From positions 1,178,001 through 1,242,000 of the forward strand of contig NC_134031.1 of the NCBI RefSeq assembly GCF_964204645.1: a DNA stretch of 64,000 bases. The letters run 5' to 3'. The translations under genes were made by a program, and so were the position numbers. Below, piece after piece: positions 1-38,779 of this stretch (positions are counted from its first letter, which is position 1; every line of letters starts with the position of its first letter). The DNA is from Tubulanus polymorphus (Eukaryota > Nemertea > Palaeonemertea > Tubulaniformes > Tubulanidae). The notes beneath the pieces were generated by a model. It ran no database searches, was not told where the DNA came from, and saw nothing but the letters and a program-made list of their open reading frames with translations.

Positions 1-2860
1 ATGAACACGTGTAGAAAAACTCGAGATGGAAGACAATTTTAATATTTGTTTCTTTTTCATATAAAGTCTGAATTACTGTGAACTGTGTTAAAAACGATAC
101 AATTAATGAATATTATGTGGTCATATGAATTCTCGCGCTGCCCAAAACTATCGGAACCCAAGCGATCAGCGATTAGTAGAAGCCGAACAGATGCCCGAGC
201 TGTCGATGTTTCGTTCCTATGGTTTTGTGGCACTTTATTCCCATCTTCAACATACTGCTGGGTCCAATCATCGTTTAATATCAGCATTTCTATTTTTGCT
301 TTCAATAAAATGGCAATTTAAAATGATAAATGAAAAAAAAACTTGTGTTTAATGTTTTGTTTTTTGTTAGGATCAACACTGTGTTGATCCTTAGAATGGT
401 TCCGAGAGTGACTTTCTGTTAGCTCTTCGTGGTACAGATTGCAACGACTGGATACACACAGCTGATATTTTGTCATCAGGAGGGGAAAAGGTGTTGCAAT
501 TAATATGAAGAGTTGACATCGTTTTAGAGTCCATGCTAATATGATGAACATTTTCAAAGCAATTAAGTAAATAATTTACATTCAAAAAGACATAATGGTT
601 TTTTGGAAACGTCGGTATTGAGTAAATAAAGGATACATTTCGACCTGGGGGCATGGACCATTCATACATCATTGTCATCATTGCATGCAAGGAGATATTG
701 ACCCTGGTTGGAGAGGGCTTCCTCACAAGTTACAAAACTCTGCTTTGTGGTCAATGAAGGTGCGAGTCTACCAATCATCACGATATGAACTTCTGATGAT
801 GAAGCGTCATTAAAGATTATCCAGATCTATAGAATTCTAAAGATCTCCACACTCATATATGACGATATGGACAACTAATGACATGAATATTTATTCATCA
901 AACAGTTATAAATACATTGCACCAATTTACCAGTGTCATGACATACATATTCACAATTTGTACATATTTTCAAATTATAACCGAACAACAAACTATTGTC
1001 AAAAGAAGCCTCTGGTGCTCCCTGTAAACGTCGAGTGTAGTTAGTATCGTGCTTTAGAGACCTGCAATAACATTGAATTATCAATCAATACTTGAATCGT
1101 CAGTAATTAATAATTACACGAACATCTGCACCGCCTGCAAACTCTTCTGACATGAAAAAAAAACACTATTTCTCATATTCTCAATTGACTGCTGTTTTAA
1201 CGATCGATCATAAGATCATAATCTACATTTTGAACTGTATTGTTAGTTAATGAACTTTTGACAAACTGCAAATATATTGGTACAGTTTTTAAGATGGAGG
1301 AAACATATACATCTCGTGCAGCACACAATATCATAAAGATAGTAATCGTCTCCCTAAGGGGTTCGATAGCTTTTAATCATCTAAAAAGGTTTTAAACGCA
1401 TTTTGCCCATTCAATTTGTGAATTTCTCGGCGGAGAGACGCACAACATAAATCAAGATCGGGTCTGGCAGATGTGGGCCAGACTCGTAAAAAATTGTATA
1501 AATCTTCAATTTGATCGTCATTACTAATTGGACAGGTTCGATTCTCCATGTAAGGTACTTGAAGGGTCACGATCCCCGAAACCCCCTCTGGATCCGCGCC
1601 TGTATCCCAAAACCTATATGATTCATTGAGTTCCCCTTCGCGGTATACCAGCCCTGATCCGGTCGGAATATAGTTCAAAAAATGTACTCGTTTATTTAAA
1701 AAAAAAGAAACAATACAAGGAGACTTTATCACAGATGTCATACATTATTTTTTTCCGAACAAAAAAGATCGAATGTCTATTCATCTTCCCGTCTCACGGC
1801 GCTCAAACGACAATAGTCTGACTGATGAATGTATTTGTCACCCAGTCCCGACCGGTTTAATAGATGGGAAAGCCTCAAAAGCCGCAGTAATAAATAGCTA
1901 TCGGTGTTCTAATGATTTCTTAATTATCTATAAATTATCTATACAATGGATACATTTCGGGCCTCACTCAGGGGCACAAGTTGCTCGAATATTCTGGTTG
2001 AAGTGGATATCTGACTTAGCGACAATTGGAATCATTGTAACGATGGTTATGTTTTAATTTTTGTGAGGGTGAAGATGAACCCGCAAAAGAAAAATTGTGT
2101 AAAATTGACTATGGAAAAAGTGGGTCGACGAAGCCTCAAACCTTGGAAGCTCCACATACGAGGACAGCATGCTAACGACCGGACCAGTTTGTCAATACTA
2201 GAAAGGCACCGGACTTAGACGTTTGTCAATGAGAATAGCGGACCCGGCACACGGTCAGTCAAATGTCATCAAGAGGGTTGCTCCAACCACTGTGCGGGTT
2301 TGACCATCGGGCGGTTTCTCTTCATTAGGATTTATGGAAATAATCGACAGAGCACAGAAAAACAATCTGTTATTATGATATAATGTAGACATCAGCCAGA
2401 AAGTCGGAGGAATCTCACTTGCCACAGTAAGAATGAGCAATCTGAGGTTACTCCGGATTGATGTAGATCGATACTGAACCGTCATTTATTAGGTTCGAGT
2501 CCCATCACGCAATGAAATTTTTGAATACTTTAGTTTCAGAAATTCTATGATTGATCCGCCTGCTTTTTTATCTTTGTGGACATCTTTAATTCATTGGTTT
2601 GTGTACTAGAGACTTTTCGTTGCGAATTTTAATTCGAAAATTGCTATCTTGTATGCTTTTTCAAGTATATTTTCTTAAACCTGGGATTTTAAGTGACTGA
2701 TAAAATTTAAAAATGATCTGATGATGATATGAGGGTTATGATTTCTACTGGTTTTGTTAGGCTTTTGATTTCTACTGGTTAAAGGAACCATCCTTTATTC
2801 ATATTTGATAATTTGCAAAGGAAAAAGTCGATCGAAGAAGGAATAAAGAATTTTGGAGAA
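1..2860. other. Upstream flank of PBX, no firm gene
   Basis: AT-rich DNA without a gene I can support. A minus-strand open frame of 122 codons at 1373-1741 has no domain I recognise and is more GC-rich than its surroundings; it may be a remnant of a repeat. A tRNA-B-box-like motif GGTTCGAGTCCC at about 2491 hints at an old SINE. A 12-nt word, gatttctactgg, is directly repeated at about 2739 and 2766. Confidence 0.5.
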
Positions 2861-2899
2861 TTTATCTTAAAATCCCTACGCGCAGATGGGACTCGAAAC

Positions 2900-3174
2900 G
2901 AATCCTGAGCGATTCCATTAGCGGCCAGTAGACGGCGCTGAAGTGAGTTAAGTGTACTGTGATTGGCTGATGAGTTTGTAATACTAATGCAGCTGCGGCC
3001 ATGGTGCTGTTTATTGTGAGGAGAGTTTGAGAGGATACAGCTGCAGAGACGTCCAGAATAAACACCATTTCATCGTCAAAATACAGTTATCAGATAAGTG
3101 AATAGTTTCAGCGCGACTACCTGATCTAATCCGGCGAGATAATCCGCAGATAATCCGTCGCAGATAACGCCACC
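2900..3174 (+). promoter_or_regulatory. PBX: Likely PBX promoter/5' leader with a 10-codon uORF
   Basis: There is an inverted CCAAT box (gattgg) at about 2961. A short upstream ORF at 3001-3030 (MVLFIVRRV then TGA) has a strong context, gcggccATGG. It ends 144 nt before the PBX start and could reduce main-frame initiation if the transcript begins upstream of it. The transcription start is not visible in the sequence. Confidence 0.45.
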
Positions 3175-29101
<25,927 letters not shown>

Positions 29102-31700
29102 ACGAAATCGACGCGCGTCGTAAAAATATTTACAAAAAAAAAAAATACAACAAACAACAAACCATATCAGACATAGTTTTATCGAAAACAAAACTCATGG
29201 ACTCTTCGTTCTTTTTATTTTCTGAAGAAGTATTCGTGGTATTCGTAAGTCTTATCATTGTATGAAAACAAAATATGGATCTGTAAAGAAAAATAGTGAG
29301 TTATAGCCGTTATTATATAAACCTGTAGTAACCGTTTAATCAGCGCCAGTGACACGTCTGTACTATTACATACAGCTGGACTCTGTGTCATAGATCACAC
29401 GGGCAAAAATAATCCATGGCAACACTTAGAATTTCTCTTAGTTATTATTACCACGGTTTCTCATTGTTATCACGGTGGTTGTCTCCCTGGTAGAGGATAT
29501 CTGTGTTAACTGATGCCCGGTCTATGAAATCGGGCCCAGGTAATATAACCAGCCCTAGCCCTCGGATATTAGATATTTTGTCAGCTTGTTTTCAAAATTT
29601 GATTGTTAAGCTGGTGAATATGTGCGATGGGTTTAGAGATGGTTCGAGGCTACCAGTATATATGATTGTCACACAATATTCAGTATTAAGTTTGATTTTC
29701 AGTCAAAACCTACCAGAGCCTTGGCACCCACAGCGTATGAATACGCAGCAATGTAGTAGTACATATAAATTGATCTGAAACTTTCAGAGTTCATTTCAAA
29801 CAGTATTTTCTTTTTTTCACTAAGTATAATTGAAGTGAATATGAACAGGGCGATATCCTAACTAACACTAACAACTTACTTTCTAAAAGAATACTTCGCT
29901 TTTTAGCTGTTATTTATAACCAGTAATTATGGGAGTTGAGATGTTTATGATTTTGGTGCTAATTTCTTTTTAAGAGATGAAACTGTCAGACTGTCTTGTG
30001 GTATATTCGAAGTGGAATATCTTCAAAAGGTTAACGATATTTCCATGTATATCGTTCGGTTATCTTTATTATCATTAACAACTGTACTTAAAACTGACCT
30101 TAAAAAAGAATTCGCGTGAATTCACAATTCGTTGCAAAGTCTTCAATCTCATTTAGGAAATTACAAATATTGAAGAGGTGGATTTTTTAATCGAAATTAT
30201 GAATAATGAGTTTGATAATCTTCGATATCGATGTTCTTCTATGTTATAAGGTCATCAATTAGTGAATATATTTAGTGTGTATATACGTGTATGTATATTT
30301 TATTAAAGATTGACATTTTACCCAAGTATACGACTACTACTAGTTTAGACTCGGTTTAAGCCGGATCCAATCAACTCACACTCATTTAACTCTGAGAATA
30401 ACTTGATATACCCTTGATTACTGATAATTTGAACATTTTCTTTCATATATCTCAACGAAATGTTTCTGAAAAGAATTCAACTTGTTACTGATAGCACTAT
30501 GCAGAGGTTTATCAGCCCTGCGATCCCAAAAGTTCCGACTTGAGCGGAGTCTATTGTACAGTACTGTACTGTGTTTTTCTCGTAATTAATAGGCTATTAT
30601 TAATTATAATAGATAAATGAATGTTTTAAAAACATCAGAATCTCTTTTCATTTTTCGAGAAAGTGATTTTCAAAGCGCGTGTGGAAATGGGTTTTGTATA
30701 AAAAGAAAAAAAAAACATATTTGCTAGTTTTTCTTGTCTGGGGCTTTTAGATATTGTAATGTGGTCAGTGTGTAAAGGGGTTTGTGTGTACAGAACTGAA
30801 ATCAATATTACTATAATCAACGCAAAACGGAAATTTGTTAAAACGCATTCAGAAATTGTACATGTATAATAATAATAATAATTATTATTGATTAATAATG
30901 AATATTAATATTGTATTATTATCAGAATACAATAGTACATTGTATTTGAATAATTGTATTTTAGGGGGGAGGGTTAGTGTAGATCAGACCATGGTAGTAA
31001 TTTCAAACATGACCACTGCGTGGCGCTTTTATCCAGACTCATCGGCAAAATCTGTCTTAATTGTCCTGGAACTTGAGTACAAGGTACTGCGGAGTCTGCT
31101 GTAAATTGAAATAGATTTATTTCTTTATTGGTTTGATATGAGCTGCTGCTGCTGCTGCTGCTGCTTTCTGCTCCCATGGTCTTCTTAGGTTAGTTCTTGT
31201 CTATACATTGTGTGTGTAGCCAGTAACATTGTCCATTGCTAGATATAAATAAAATGATAAGCTTCAAGCATAACATAAACATCGTTCTTGTATCTCATTG
31301 TTTTTGTGGTTTCTGAATCCAACAACTTTCCTTAAATTTGAACAGGAAGTTTAAATGCATGTGTTCGGCACATTGGAAGATGGGACGCTACTGAAAATGG
31401 GTGGGTCTGGGTCTGGTAGTTTGAATGGAGGAATTTTTTGCTAAACTTTGGTTGGTCCAGATACTATCATTCTCTCCCCCACTCAAATTAGTTGCACTCC
31501 AGCAATTTGGACGAAGAAGGGTCTGACTTGACTTCTCATCTGGAGTGTGACTTGTATGTACAGAGCGGTCAATGTGACATCGTTTTTTTGTGTCTAGAAT
31601 CGGTATCTTTGTCTTATTTTTGCTACATTTGTATTTCACTGTTTACTGCCTGAACACTAGATTGATGAATTTTTGAATTTGTTATCAATCAATATGCCGA
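29102..31700 (+). other. PBX 3' region and spacer before ZIP7
   Basis: Probably contains the PBX 3' UTR. An AATAAA at 31248-31253 and an ATTAAA near 30303 are possible poly(A) signals, neither decisive. CAGTAGACTC-family ends occur near 30545 and 31090. A fold-back at about 29395-29540 closes with gggcccagg, and a (CTG)7 tract is at 31143-31164. No other gene seen. Confidence 0.5.
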
Positions 31701-31801
31701 GAATTGAATTGATAGTCCGTTACCGCAGCCGTATAGCCGGGCACGCTGCTGAAAGTCCTGTCACGCAGCCGTATAGCCGGCTTGACGCGCTGTACGTCAT
31801 T

Positions 31802-31813
31802 CAACATGGCGGC
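31802..31813 (+). promoter_or_regulatory. SLC39A7: TISU translation-initiation element at the ZIP7 start
   Basis: CAACATGGCGGC matches the TISU consensus SAASATGGCGGC at every position and contains the start codon. TISU elements act with very short 5' leaders and overlap a YY1 core. It decides the start codon at 31806. Just upstream a 17-nt word, cgcagccgtatagccgg, occurs twice. Confidence 0.7.
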
Positions 31814-32793
31814 CTCCATGAAGAACGGACGCAGTTCATCAATAATCGCTGTAATTTGGCTGTTTGTATGTGTATTTACTGTTCAGATCTCTGTCAGTTA
31901 TTCTCACGGACATGGTCATGATCACGATCATCATCATCACGCTGAACCGGCACATTTCAAGTATTCGCAAGCCGCTAATAAAGAGGAACCGGCCCGGCCG
32001 GCTGAGGATCTGACAGCTGAGGGCAAGAAGAAAAACGGTCATTCCCACGATCATCACGGTCACTCCCACGATCATCATGGTCATTCTCATGACGATCACC
32101 ACGGTCATTCTCATGACCACCACGGTCATTCTCATGACCACCACGGTCATTCTCACGATCATCATGGTCATTCCCATGATCATCACGGCCACTCTCATGG
32201 CCACCATGGTCATTCTCATGATGATCATCACCACACCGTTAAAGAACAGGGTCTGCCCCCTACCGGAACCGATCGTACTGACCCGAAACAACCGGATTTG
32301 ACTAAACTATGGATACAAGCTGTAGTTTCGACTGGACTGATAAGCGCTGCTCCGGTAATTATTTTACTGTTTATACCTCTCGATCACACGGAGGCTAAAC
32401 GACCGCTACTGAAAGTGTTATTGAGTTTCGCGTCCGGTGGTTTACTGGGAGACGCATTCTTACATCTGATACCGCACGCAATAACGCCCCATACTCACAC
32501 CGCCGGTGAGCACGGGCACCAGCATTCACACGGCGCGGGCGGTGAGGGCCACGGGCACGACATGAGGGTTGGACTGGGCGTCCTCGCGGGTATCGTAGCG
32601 TTCCTCATGGTCGAGAAGTTTGTACGATATGTTAAAGGCGGTCACGGACATTCGCACGGTCCGCCCGCGACGAAACCAGCCAATGAAAACAGTAAGAGTT
32701 CGGCGAAAAAAGACAAGAAAGAAACGGACGCAGAATTGAAGAAACGCAAGAAAACGGACGGAGATAAGAAGAAAAGTGAAGATCAACATCAAG
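31806..32793 (+). CDS. SLC39A7: ZIP7 exon 1
   Basis: Encodes the signal peptide, His-rich luminal segment, first three membrane spans and the Lys/Glu-rich loop. Ends CATCAAG|GTGGGT in phase 1. The 32041-32230 part is an in-frame tandem array of HGHSHDHH units, probably variable in length. Confidence 0.94.
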
Positions 32794-35441
32794 GTGGGTT
32801 TGTAGAATTAATGCTTGCCTCAGATCTCAGGTCGAGCTGAAATCTCAGTCGAATAATAGATTCATACAAGTGTCATGAAAATATTCCGGTGCAGCCTGGT
32901 ACTCGCACTATTTCAGACATTCAACATTTTATAAAGACCCACAATCTGAAGATCTCAGGTCGTCATCCCATACAATTAATATATCAGAATATTGTGTCTG
33001 ATACTTGTGATAGTCGCAGGTATAAATCTACTGTAATACAGTATTTTTAAGTAGTTATAGGTGATGTTAATCTGTTCGTGTTGGTCGTAAGCTTTATTTC
33101 AATGATTTCCATTGATTTTCTCATTATTCCGATGACTATTCTATGTGTTCAGTGTTAAAGCTTTATTTGAATTAATTCTCCATCTGTTCTCTCTCAATTC
33201 CTGAATATATTGATTGATTTCACTCTAAATGTATTCTGAGTTTGTCGAATGGAATAATTTAAACACGCGATTTACACTTTTACAATTTCCCTGGTTTTAT
33301 GTATATATATTTATTTCACTGCAAAAATATTTTTGCGATAAATTGAGAAAAAAAGTATTTCGAATTGAAAAAAAAATGATATTATTACTCAGCTGTCTAA
33401 AGGTTCAGATAATTTGATACCTCCAGTATTCAGAAATAATAGTAGTTTATATGCTATAATGCTAGTATGAATAGCATATGCAGTAGTTTGACTGACTGTT
33501 TTAAAAAGGAGCATTTCAGATCAAGACCAAAATGTCATTATTTCGATATTTCGATTAATAAGTTTTCGATAGGTTTATGATTTTATGGCGATAATTTGTC
33601 AATTTTAGTCTTTAAACAAAAGATCAGTTTTCATGCTATAACATCACTATGTAGATGTATAGAAGTTGAGTGTTTTTTGTGGTGACTGGGTGACAGCTGT
33701 TGTCTTATTGATTTCATCATCATTAATATAAAACTCTGTATACGTGTCCTCTACATTGATAAACAGGTTTTAATCTCGTCATTTGAATTTCAACTCGTCG
33801 CATGCAGCAATCTGTCGCCAAATATCTAATTATCGACGTCTGTTGTTCTGCACACGTCCAGATGCTGCCGATGAGGCAAGAATTTGCCTGCATCATAGTT
33901 AGGTCCATTAATCAAAAAACCTAAGAAAAAGTTCTTAAATCAATATCTATTACCATCTAAAAAGATAACTTTTATCAAGACTTAAATGGTAACGACGCCT
34001 CTTAACTCGAGGTCTTTAATGTCGAATTATCACTGAACACAAATATTAAAACTGTTGTGGCTGAAAACAGCCTCATTGGCTCAGTGGGATGTGTGACAAT
34101 CCAGGCGAGTGATACTGGGTGTTTGCTGTGTGCGGGCAACATAGGCTGTGGTCCCCGTTGTCGGGTTAATCTCGGGAACACTCCAATCGGGTTAATCTCG
34201 GGAAAACATGATCCAAACTAGGTTACATAAAGCTAGATATAAACGATGAATTAAGTTCCATTGTTTAATTCAAATTATTGCCTCAATCAACCACAATTCA
34301 CTGGTCTCGGGATGAGTTCACTGTATTATTTCACGTTAAGTTTGACCGGGTTTATTGTGTATTTCAGGTTCTGATATAAAAGTCGCTGGTTATCTGAATT
34401 TAGCGGCCGATTTCGCTCATAATTTCACCGATGGTTTAGCTATCGGCGCGTCGTATCTCGCTGGACAGAATGTCGGCATAATAACCACTGTTACTATACT
34501 ATTCCATGAAGTTCCCCATGAGATCGGAGATTTCGCAATCCTCATTCAATCGGGCTGCTCAAAGAGAAAGGTTTGTATACGATTGGAAAATTGAAATAAG
34601 GGGTTATTGATAACGTATATGTAAAACAATGTATGGGTACAGGGTTTTGGAAAAATCCTACATTTTTCATGGTTCGCGCAGATCAGGAAATTCTGACTCA
34701 AACCGTCTTTCTGTGTTTACATGTGCAGAGAGAGGGTTTGAAAGTAAGCTACATTTTGCATACATCATTGTTTGTTCAGATCAATCAGGGAATGCTACAT
34801 GTTTCATGGTTCATGCAGATCAGGGAATTAATTCTGACTAAAACCCTCTCTCTCTACGCCTACGTTTGGGGAGAGAGGGTTTGAAAGTAAGCTACATTTT
34901 GCATACATCATGGTTTGTACAGAACAGGGTAAATCAGAGAATTCAGACTCTTTCTTGAAGAGTCGGGGAATTTTTGGTGTCTCGTTGTTCTTGCTGGTGA
35001 TGAATCTCTAGAGAAGAAACAGCCCCAACTGAGAGTAAATCTTATGATTGAATCAGGGAATTTTCGGTTAAAGGTCCTGGAAATACCAGGATTTCCTCCT
35101 GATCTGTAAGAACTCTGATAGATACCTCATGAACTAATAGATCCAAATGTTTTTTTTTTCACCGAACTTTGATTGATATTTTGCAGGCGATGATGTTACA
35201 GTTGACTACCGCTGTCGGTGCTATGCTCGGTACGATTTTCAGTCTGGTAGCTGGTGGTACCGGCGAGGCAGCTGCAACCACGTGGATTCTTCCATTCACC
35301 GCCGGTGGATTCATTTACATCGCTACAGTATCGGTGATTCCTGAACTGTTGGAGGACTCTAAAATCTGGCAGAGTATTAAGGAAATAGTAGCTCTTCTAG
35401 TTGGTGTATATATGATGGTTTTAATAGCTGAATATGAATAG
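31806..35441 (+). CDS. SLC39A7: ZIP7 / SLC39A7 (HKE4, Catsup) zinc transporter
   Basis: A LIV-1-type ZIP transporter that in the family releases zinc from the ER/Golgi to the cytosol. Exons 31806-32793, 34368-34570 and 35187-35441 join in phases 1 and 0 to give 481 aa (human ZIP7 is 469). Features in order: signal peptide with core [14 protein letters not shown]; luminal His-rich stretch (residues 34-150) with tandem HGHSHDHH units; a first membrane span [19 protein letters not shown]; span 2 with [17 protein letters not shown]; a lysine-rich cytosolic loop before [23 protein letters not shown] in span 4 and HEVPHEIGD in span 5, the metal-binding pair; then [10 protein letters not shown] and the [14 protein letters not shown] ending typical of ZIP7. 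The upstream in-frame TTG at 31782 is not the start. Confidence 0.96.
32794..34367 (+). other. SLC39A7: ZIP7 intron 1
   Basis: 1.57 kb AT-rich intron. At 34068-34210 a possible SINE head has an A-box-like TGGCTCAGTGGG, followed by a duplicated cgggttaatctcggga. Nothing else distinctive. Confidence 0.6.
34368..34570 (+). CDS. SLC39A7: ZIP7 exon 2 (metal-binding spans 4-5)
   Basis: Acceptor gtgtatttcag, donor AGAAAG|GTTTGT. Encodes [20 protein letters not shown] through [10 protein letters not shown] to [18 protein letters not shown] and CSKRK. The two histidine/aspartate motifs form the transport site. Confidence 0.95.
34571..35186 (+). other. SLC39A7: ZIP7 intron 2 with an internal tandem duplication
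   Basis: A ~150-bp block containing gagagggtttgaaagtaagc, tacattttgcatacatca and catggttcatgcagatcagg is imperfectly duplicated between 34640 and 34925. Confidence 0.75.
35187..35441 (+). CDS. SLC39A7: ZIP7 exon 3 (C-terminal spans)
   Basis: Acceptor gatattttgcag. Encodes [20 protein letters not shown] to the ZIP7-like end MMVLIAEYE and TAG. Confidence 0.95.
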   Translation, partial: AMMLQLTTAVGAMLGTIFSLVAGGTGEAAATTWILPFTAGGFIYIATVSVIPELLEDSKIWQSIKEIVALLVGVYMMVLIAEYE

Positions 35442-37375
35442 GTTATTAAATTATATAAGTATAAAGTTGATGATTGAGTCATTTTATTTGGTAAATTTTG
35501 ATTATTCGTTTTATGTATGGAGAAGAATCTTTGTATATTAAAATATCCGATTGAGTGGTAAAATTCAGGGGTGGGTTTAATAGTCTTCATTGATCAAAGT
35601 GAAGTTGTCGGTGAAACAACTGATCTTGAGTTTAGTCAATATTTAGTATAATCAGACCCAATTGTGTAATCGTGGCTTAGATCCATAAGTGGTCTGATCT
35701 TAAGTTGTTAGATCGGTTATACAGTAGACTGTGTTTATTGCGGAGTCAATTGTCTGTTTATCGCGTGCCCTTCGTCTGACAACGTGTTACAAGTTAATTT
35801 ATTCCAATTCATCGTGATAACTACCCATCCCAGTTTTGACTGCCCTGGAAAGAACCTAAACCTCACAGAGAATTAAATGGCCCGCAAGATCCGAGACAAA
35901 CAGAGTCTACTGTAGCTTAAACCGTGCAACTGACCCCCCAGAGTTAGTATTCACGTCTCCCTGTAAAAGTAACATATTTTTTCTAGGAAATAGAACGTAT
36001 TGAAGCATGTAGATAGTGGTTTTATGTAGTACATGATGTAGTTATAGTTAATTTCATGAAATTGTTTGAAATAGTCAATAATCGGCTGAACACACATTGA
36101 ATCGATGTAATTGAAATAATGACAGATTGAATTAAGACTCTCGTTCAGACACTCGCTCGTTTATATCATCGGTCTTTGTATTATTATAATCGATTAAACG
36201 TCTGTTCAATGATGAGAATTTATCGATAAACTATTGTTTGTATAAACGGTCTGTGTAAACATTGTTCAGCTCAGGGAAGTGAATTTCAGCATTTTAATCA
36301 TTTTCCATGATGCAGTTTTACTATTCCGTAGATAAATGCTATCAAAAACCTCATTACAACGAGCTTTAGGAGAGGCAATTGAAAGATTCAATATAATATT
36401 TAATCTCTGAAGTTTACAATGTTTTAAGATACACAACGAATTTTAGTTGTTTTCTCAGTGTAAATCTGCCAGTGAACCCTCCTCCCCCTTAGAGAAGATC
36501 ATGAATGAAATTTTTTGCCTTGTCTACTACTGATCAGGTAGTATTGATTGAACAATAGTCAGGGGAAGGGAGTAAGGGTGGCTGTGATGTTTGAGTGTTT
36601 TGTAACAGATGTTTTCATTCCCTCACGTGTATGTTGTTGTATCAGTTTCATACAGCGCCAGTGAGCGAGTACGTGTGCGTCTGTTAATAATGTATAAATC
36701 AATAGACTTATCAGTTTATAATTGACTTTGAAATGATCTTTCGCTCTTAGTTTATTGATAACAGTTCATTTAACATTTTACGATGTAGATTTAAAATGTC
36801 TCCGATGTTTGATCATTGAAGTAAAATTAGATATTGAAATGTATGTAAATACGCCAGGTGTTGTTGTAAATCATTTTTAAGAACCATAGTTTTGCTGATT
36901 GGGGTAGAATTTTAAATATTCTGTCCCGCAAGGGCATGTGAGGTAATCAGCTACGCGGCAAGCACAGCGTCAACTGGCAACAAGGAAACAACCAATTAAC
37001 TAAATGTTAATCTCAACCTTTTAATTCAACATTTACCAATACAAAGTGCAGGAAACACATAATACTTCATATAAACTACTAATACTGAATAGAGCAGTCA
37101 AAACCAGCTTAATTCACAATTCAGATATTATATGGCCTCAGTTAAGTAATAACTATTTCCTATTTCCAAATCAATTTACTACACTGATAAGTGTTAAGTT
37201 ATCATTTGGATAAGTTAGTAGTAAGCCCTTTATAATCAGCTGGGCTTAGTGATAATATTTTGATTGTGAAACTAAGCCGCAGTCCATTTACAGACTGCAC
37301 TGGATGAGCCATCGACAAAATGATCTGAGCAGGTTTTACTTAATTTCAGAAATCAAGACGGCTTATTCTGCAGAG
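35442..37375. other. Spacer between ZIP7 and TTC19
   Basis: Contains the ZIP7 3' end and one TA-flanked MITE. An inverted CTTA-rich pair near 35670-35710 (cgtggcttagatcc and gtggtctgatcttaag) looks like another small fold-back. No gene seen. Confidence 0.55.
35722..35912. mobile_element. TA-flanked MITE (CAGTAGACTC family), copy 2
   Basis: 191 bp with perfect 9-bp termini CAGTAGACT and AGTCTACTG, flanked by TA on both sides (35720-35721 and 35913-35914). Same termini as the 24.3-kb copy. Confidence 0.7.
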
Positions 37376-37565
37376 AGAGAGAGGGAACCTCCAGCCCCGC
37401 AATCAGAGGGAACCCCAGCCCTGCAATCAGAGGGAACCCTCATCCCTGCTGTAAGAGGGAACCCCCAGCCCTGCAATCAGAGGGAACCCTCATCCCTGCT
37501 GTAAGAGGGAACCCCCAGCCCTGCAATCAGAGGGAACCCCCACAAGAGGGAACCCCACCACCTGC
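37370..37565. repeat. Short minisatellite in the TTC19 3' region
   Basis: Alternating units agccctgcaatcagaggga and tccctgctgtaagaggga, separated by accc. It lies immediately downstream of the TTC19 stop and so is probably in its 3' UTR. Confidence 0.88.
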
Positions 37566-37576
37566 TGTTATAGAAA

Positions 37577-38779
37577 TCAAGCTGGATTTTTTCCAGCCGT
37601 TCGTAAAGACATCATTTTAACGATTAAATTCGCTTGTTCTTCGCTTTCTTTATCTTTAACTTCGATCGCTATTTTCAGCGCGTTTTTCCCGAGTTCAAGC
37701 GCTTTATCGAACTGTTTCTTCTGGAAGTAAACGCCGGCTAAATTAACGTAGAACGCAGCACGATCGGGATACGCGTTCTCCTCTGCGCAATCGATCGCTC
37801 GTTTCAGGTAACCCTCCGCCGCGTCCAGGTCGTTCGTTTCTACGGCCACCGTCGCTAAGCTGTTTAAAATCACTAACGTCTGCTCGTGCGTCGAGCCGCG
37901 TAATTTCACCGATAGTTCGAGCGCTTTCTCAAACAACTCGCGACTTTTCGCGAAATCTCGCGTCCACACTAAAAACCGGGCGTACGAGTCGACGCAGAGT
38001 CCCCACAACGCGAGGGTATCGTCGTCGGTGATCCCCGAGTCGAATTTACGTTGCTGAGCGTCGATACAGTATTTATACCCGGCGATCGCCTCCGCGGAAC
38101 GTTTCTGCATCGCGTTAACGTTCGCTAGTTTAACGCTGATCTCGATGACGGCATTATCCGTCTGTTCGTAACCGCTCGCGAATAAACCCTTCAACGTCTC
38201 TTTATACAACGCTTCTCCCGACCGAACGTCGCCTTTCGTGAAATATAAATTCGCCAGACAGTCGAACACGAACGTTCTCTTCTCGATGAATTCTTTTTCG
38301 TCGATCGTCGCGTTTTGTTTCCGCGTTTCGAGGATTTTCAACGCCTCGTGAAATAATCGATCGGCTTCGTCGTAATTCTGTTCATCCATCGCTCGGCGAC
38401 CGCTGTTCACCGTTACATTCAATTGGTCGATGTCTTCTTTCTTCGCTCCGATTCCGAATAAAGAGAACGACGCGAGGACGCCCGGAATCGCGCGGCTCCA
38501 CCGCCCAGCTGATTTACCGTCTCGTGAATTGCCTTCATTTCTGAAAAACAAGTCGAATAGATACAAACTAATAACGCTAGAAAAATTGATCTGAAGTGAA
38601 TAATCCTACCTTTTATTAGAATCACGCAGGGGTACGACCCCCTGAGCCTGAGTAGTAGTTCCTGGACGGATTATCAAGGGGGCGCTGCTGGCGAGCGGTC
38701 TGATTCTGCTGGTCCTAATCGTCGAATATCGCTGTATTTTAGTGATAAGTCGAGGTAAAGCCCGCCCCAGTCTCTCCAT
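37577..38779 (-). CDS. TTC19: TTC19-like mitochondrial tetratricopeptide-repeat protein
   Basis: TTC19 works at the mitochondrial inner membrane in complex III assembly and turnover. Two exons on the minus strand, 38779-38610 and 38540-37577, are separated by a 69-nt intron (AAAAG|GTAGG and gtttttcag) and give 377 aa (human 380). The N-terminus, MERLGRALPRLITKIQRYST and IRTSRIRPL, has many Arg and no Asp/Glu beyond residue 2, a typical mitochondrial presequence. TPR units follow: NYDEADRLFHEALKILE, FDCLANLYFTKGDVRSGEAL, IEISVKLANVNAMQKRSAEA, SRELFEKALELSVKLRG, DLDAAEGYLKRAIDCAEEN and QFDKALELGKNALKIAIEV. The phrases LFGIGAKKED and DNAVIEISVKLA match the TTC19 family. It is convergent with ZIP7. 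The exon 2 frame alone also opens with an intronic ATG at 38566, which should not be used. Confidence 0.88.

Noticed and set aside
31782-31805. Upstream in-frame TTG start for ZIP7
   Set aside because: The ATG at 31806 lies in a perfect TISU context and starts a good signal peptide.
38541-38566. ATG at 38566 as the TTC19 start
   Set aside because: It lies in the intron; the true start at 38779 gives a mitochondrial presequence and matching splice phases.
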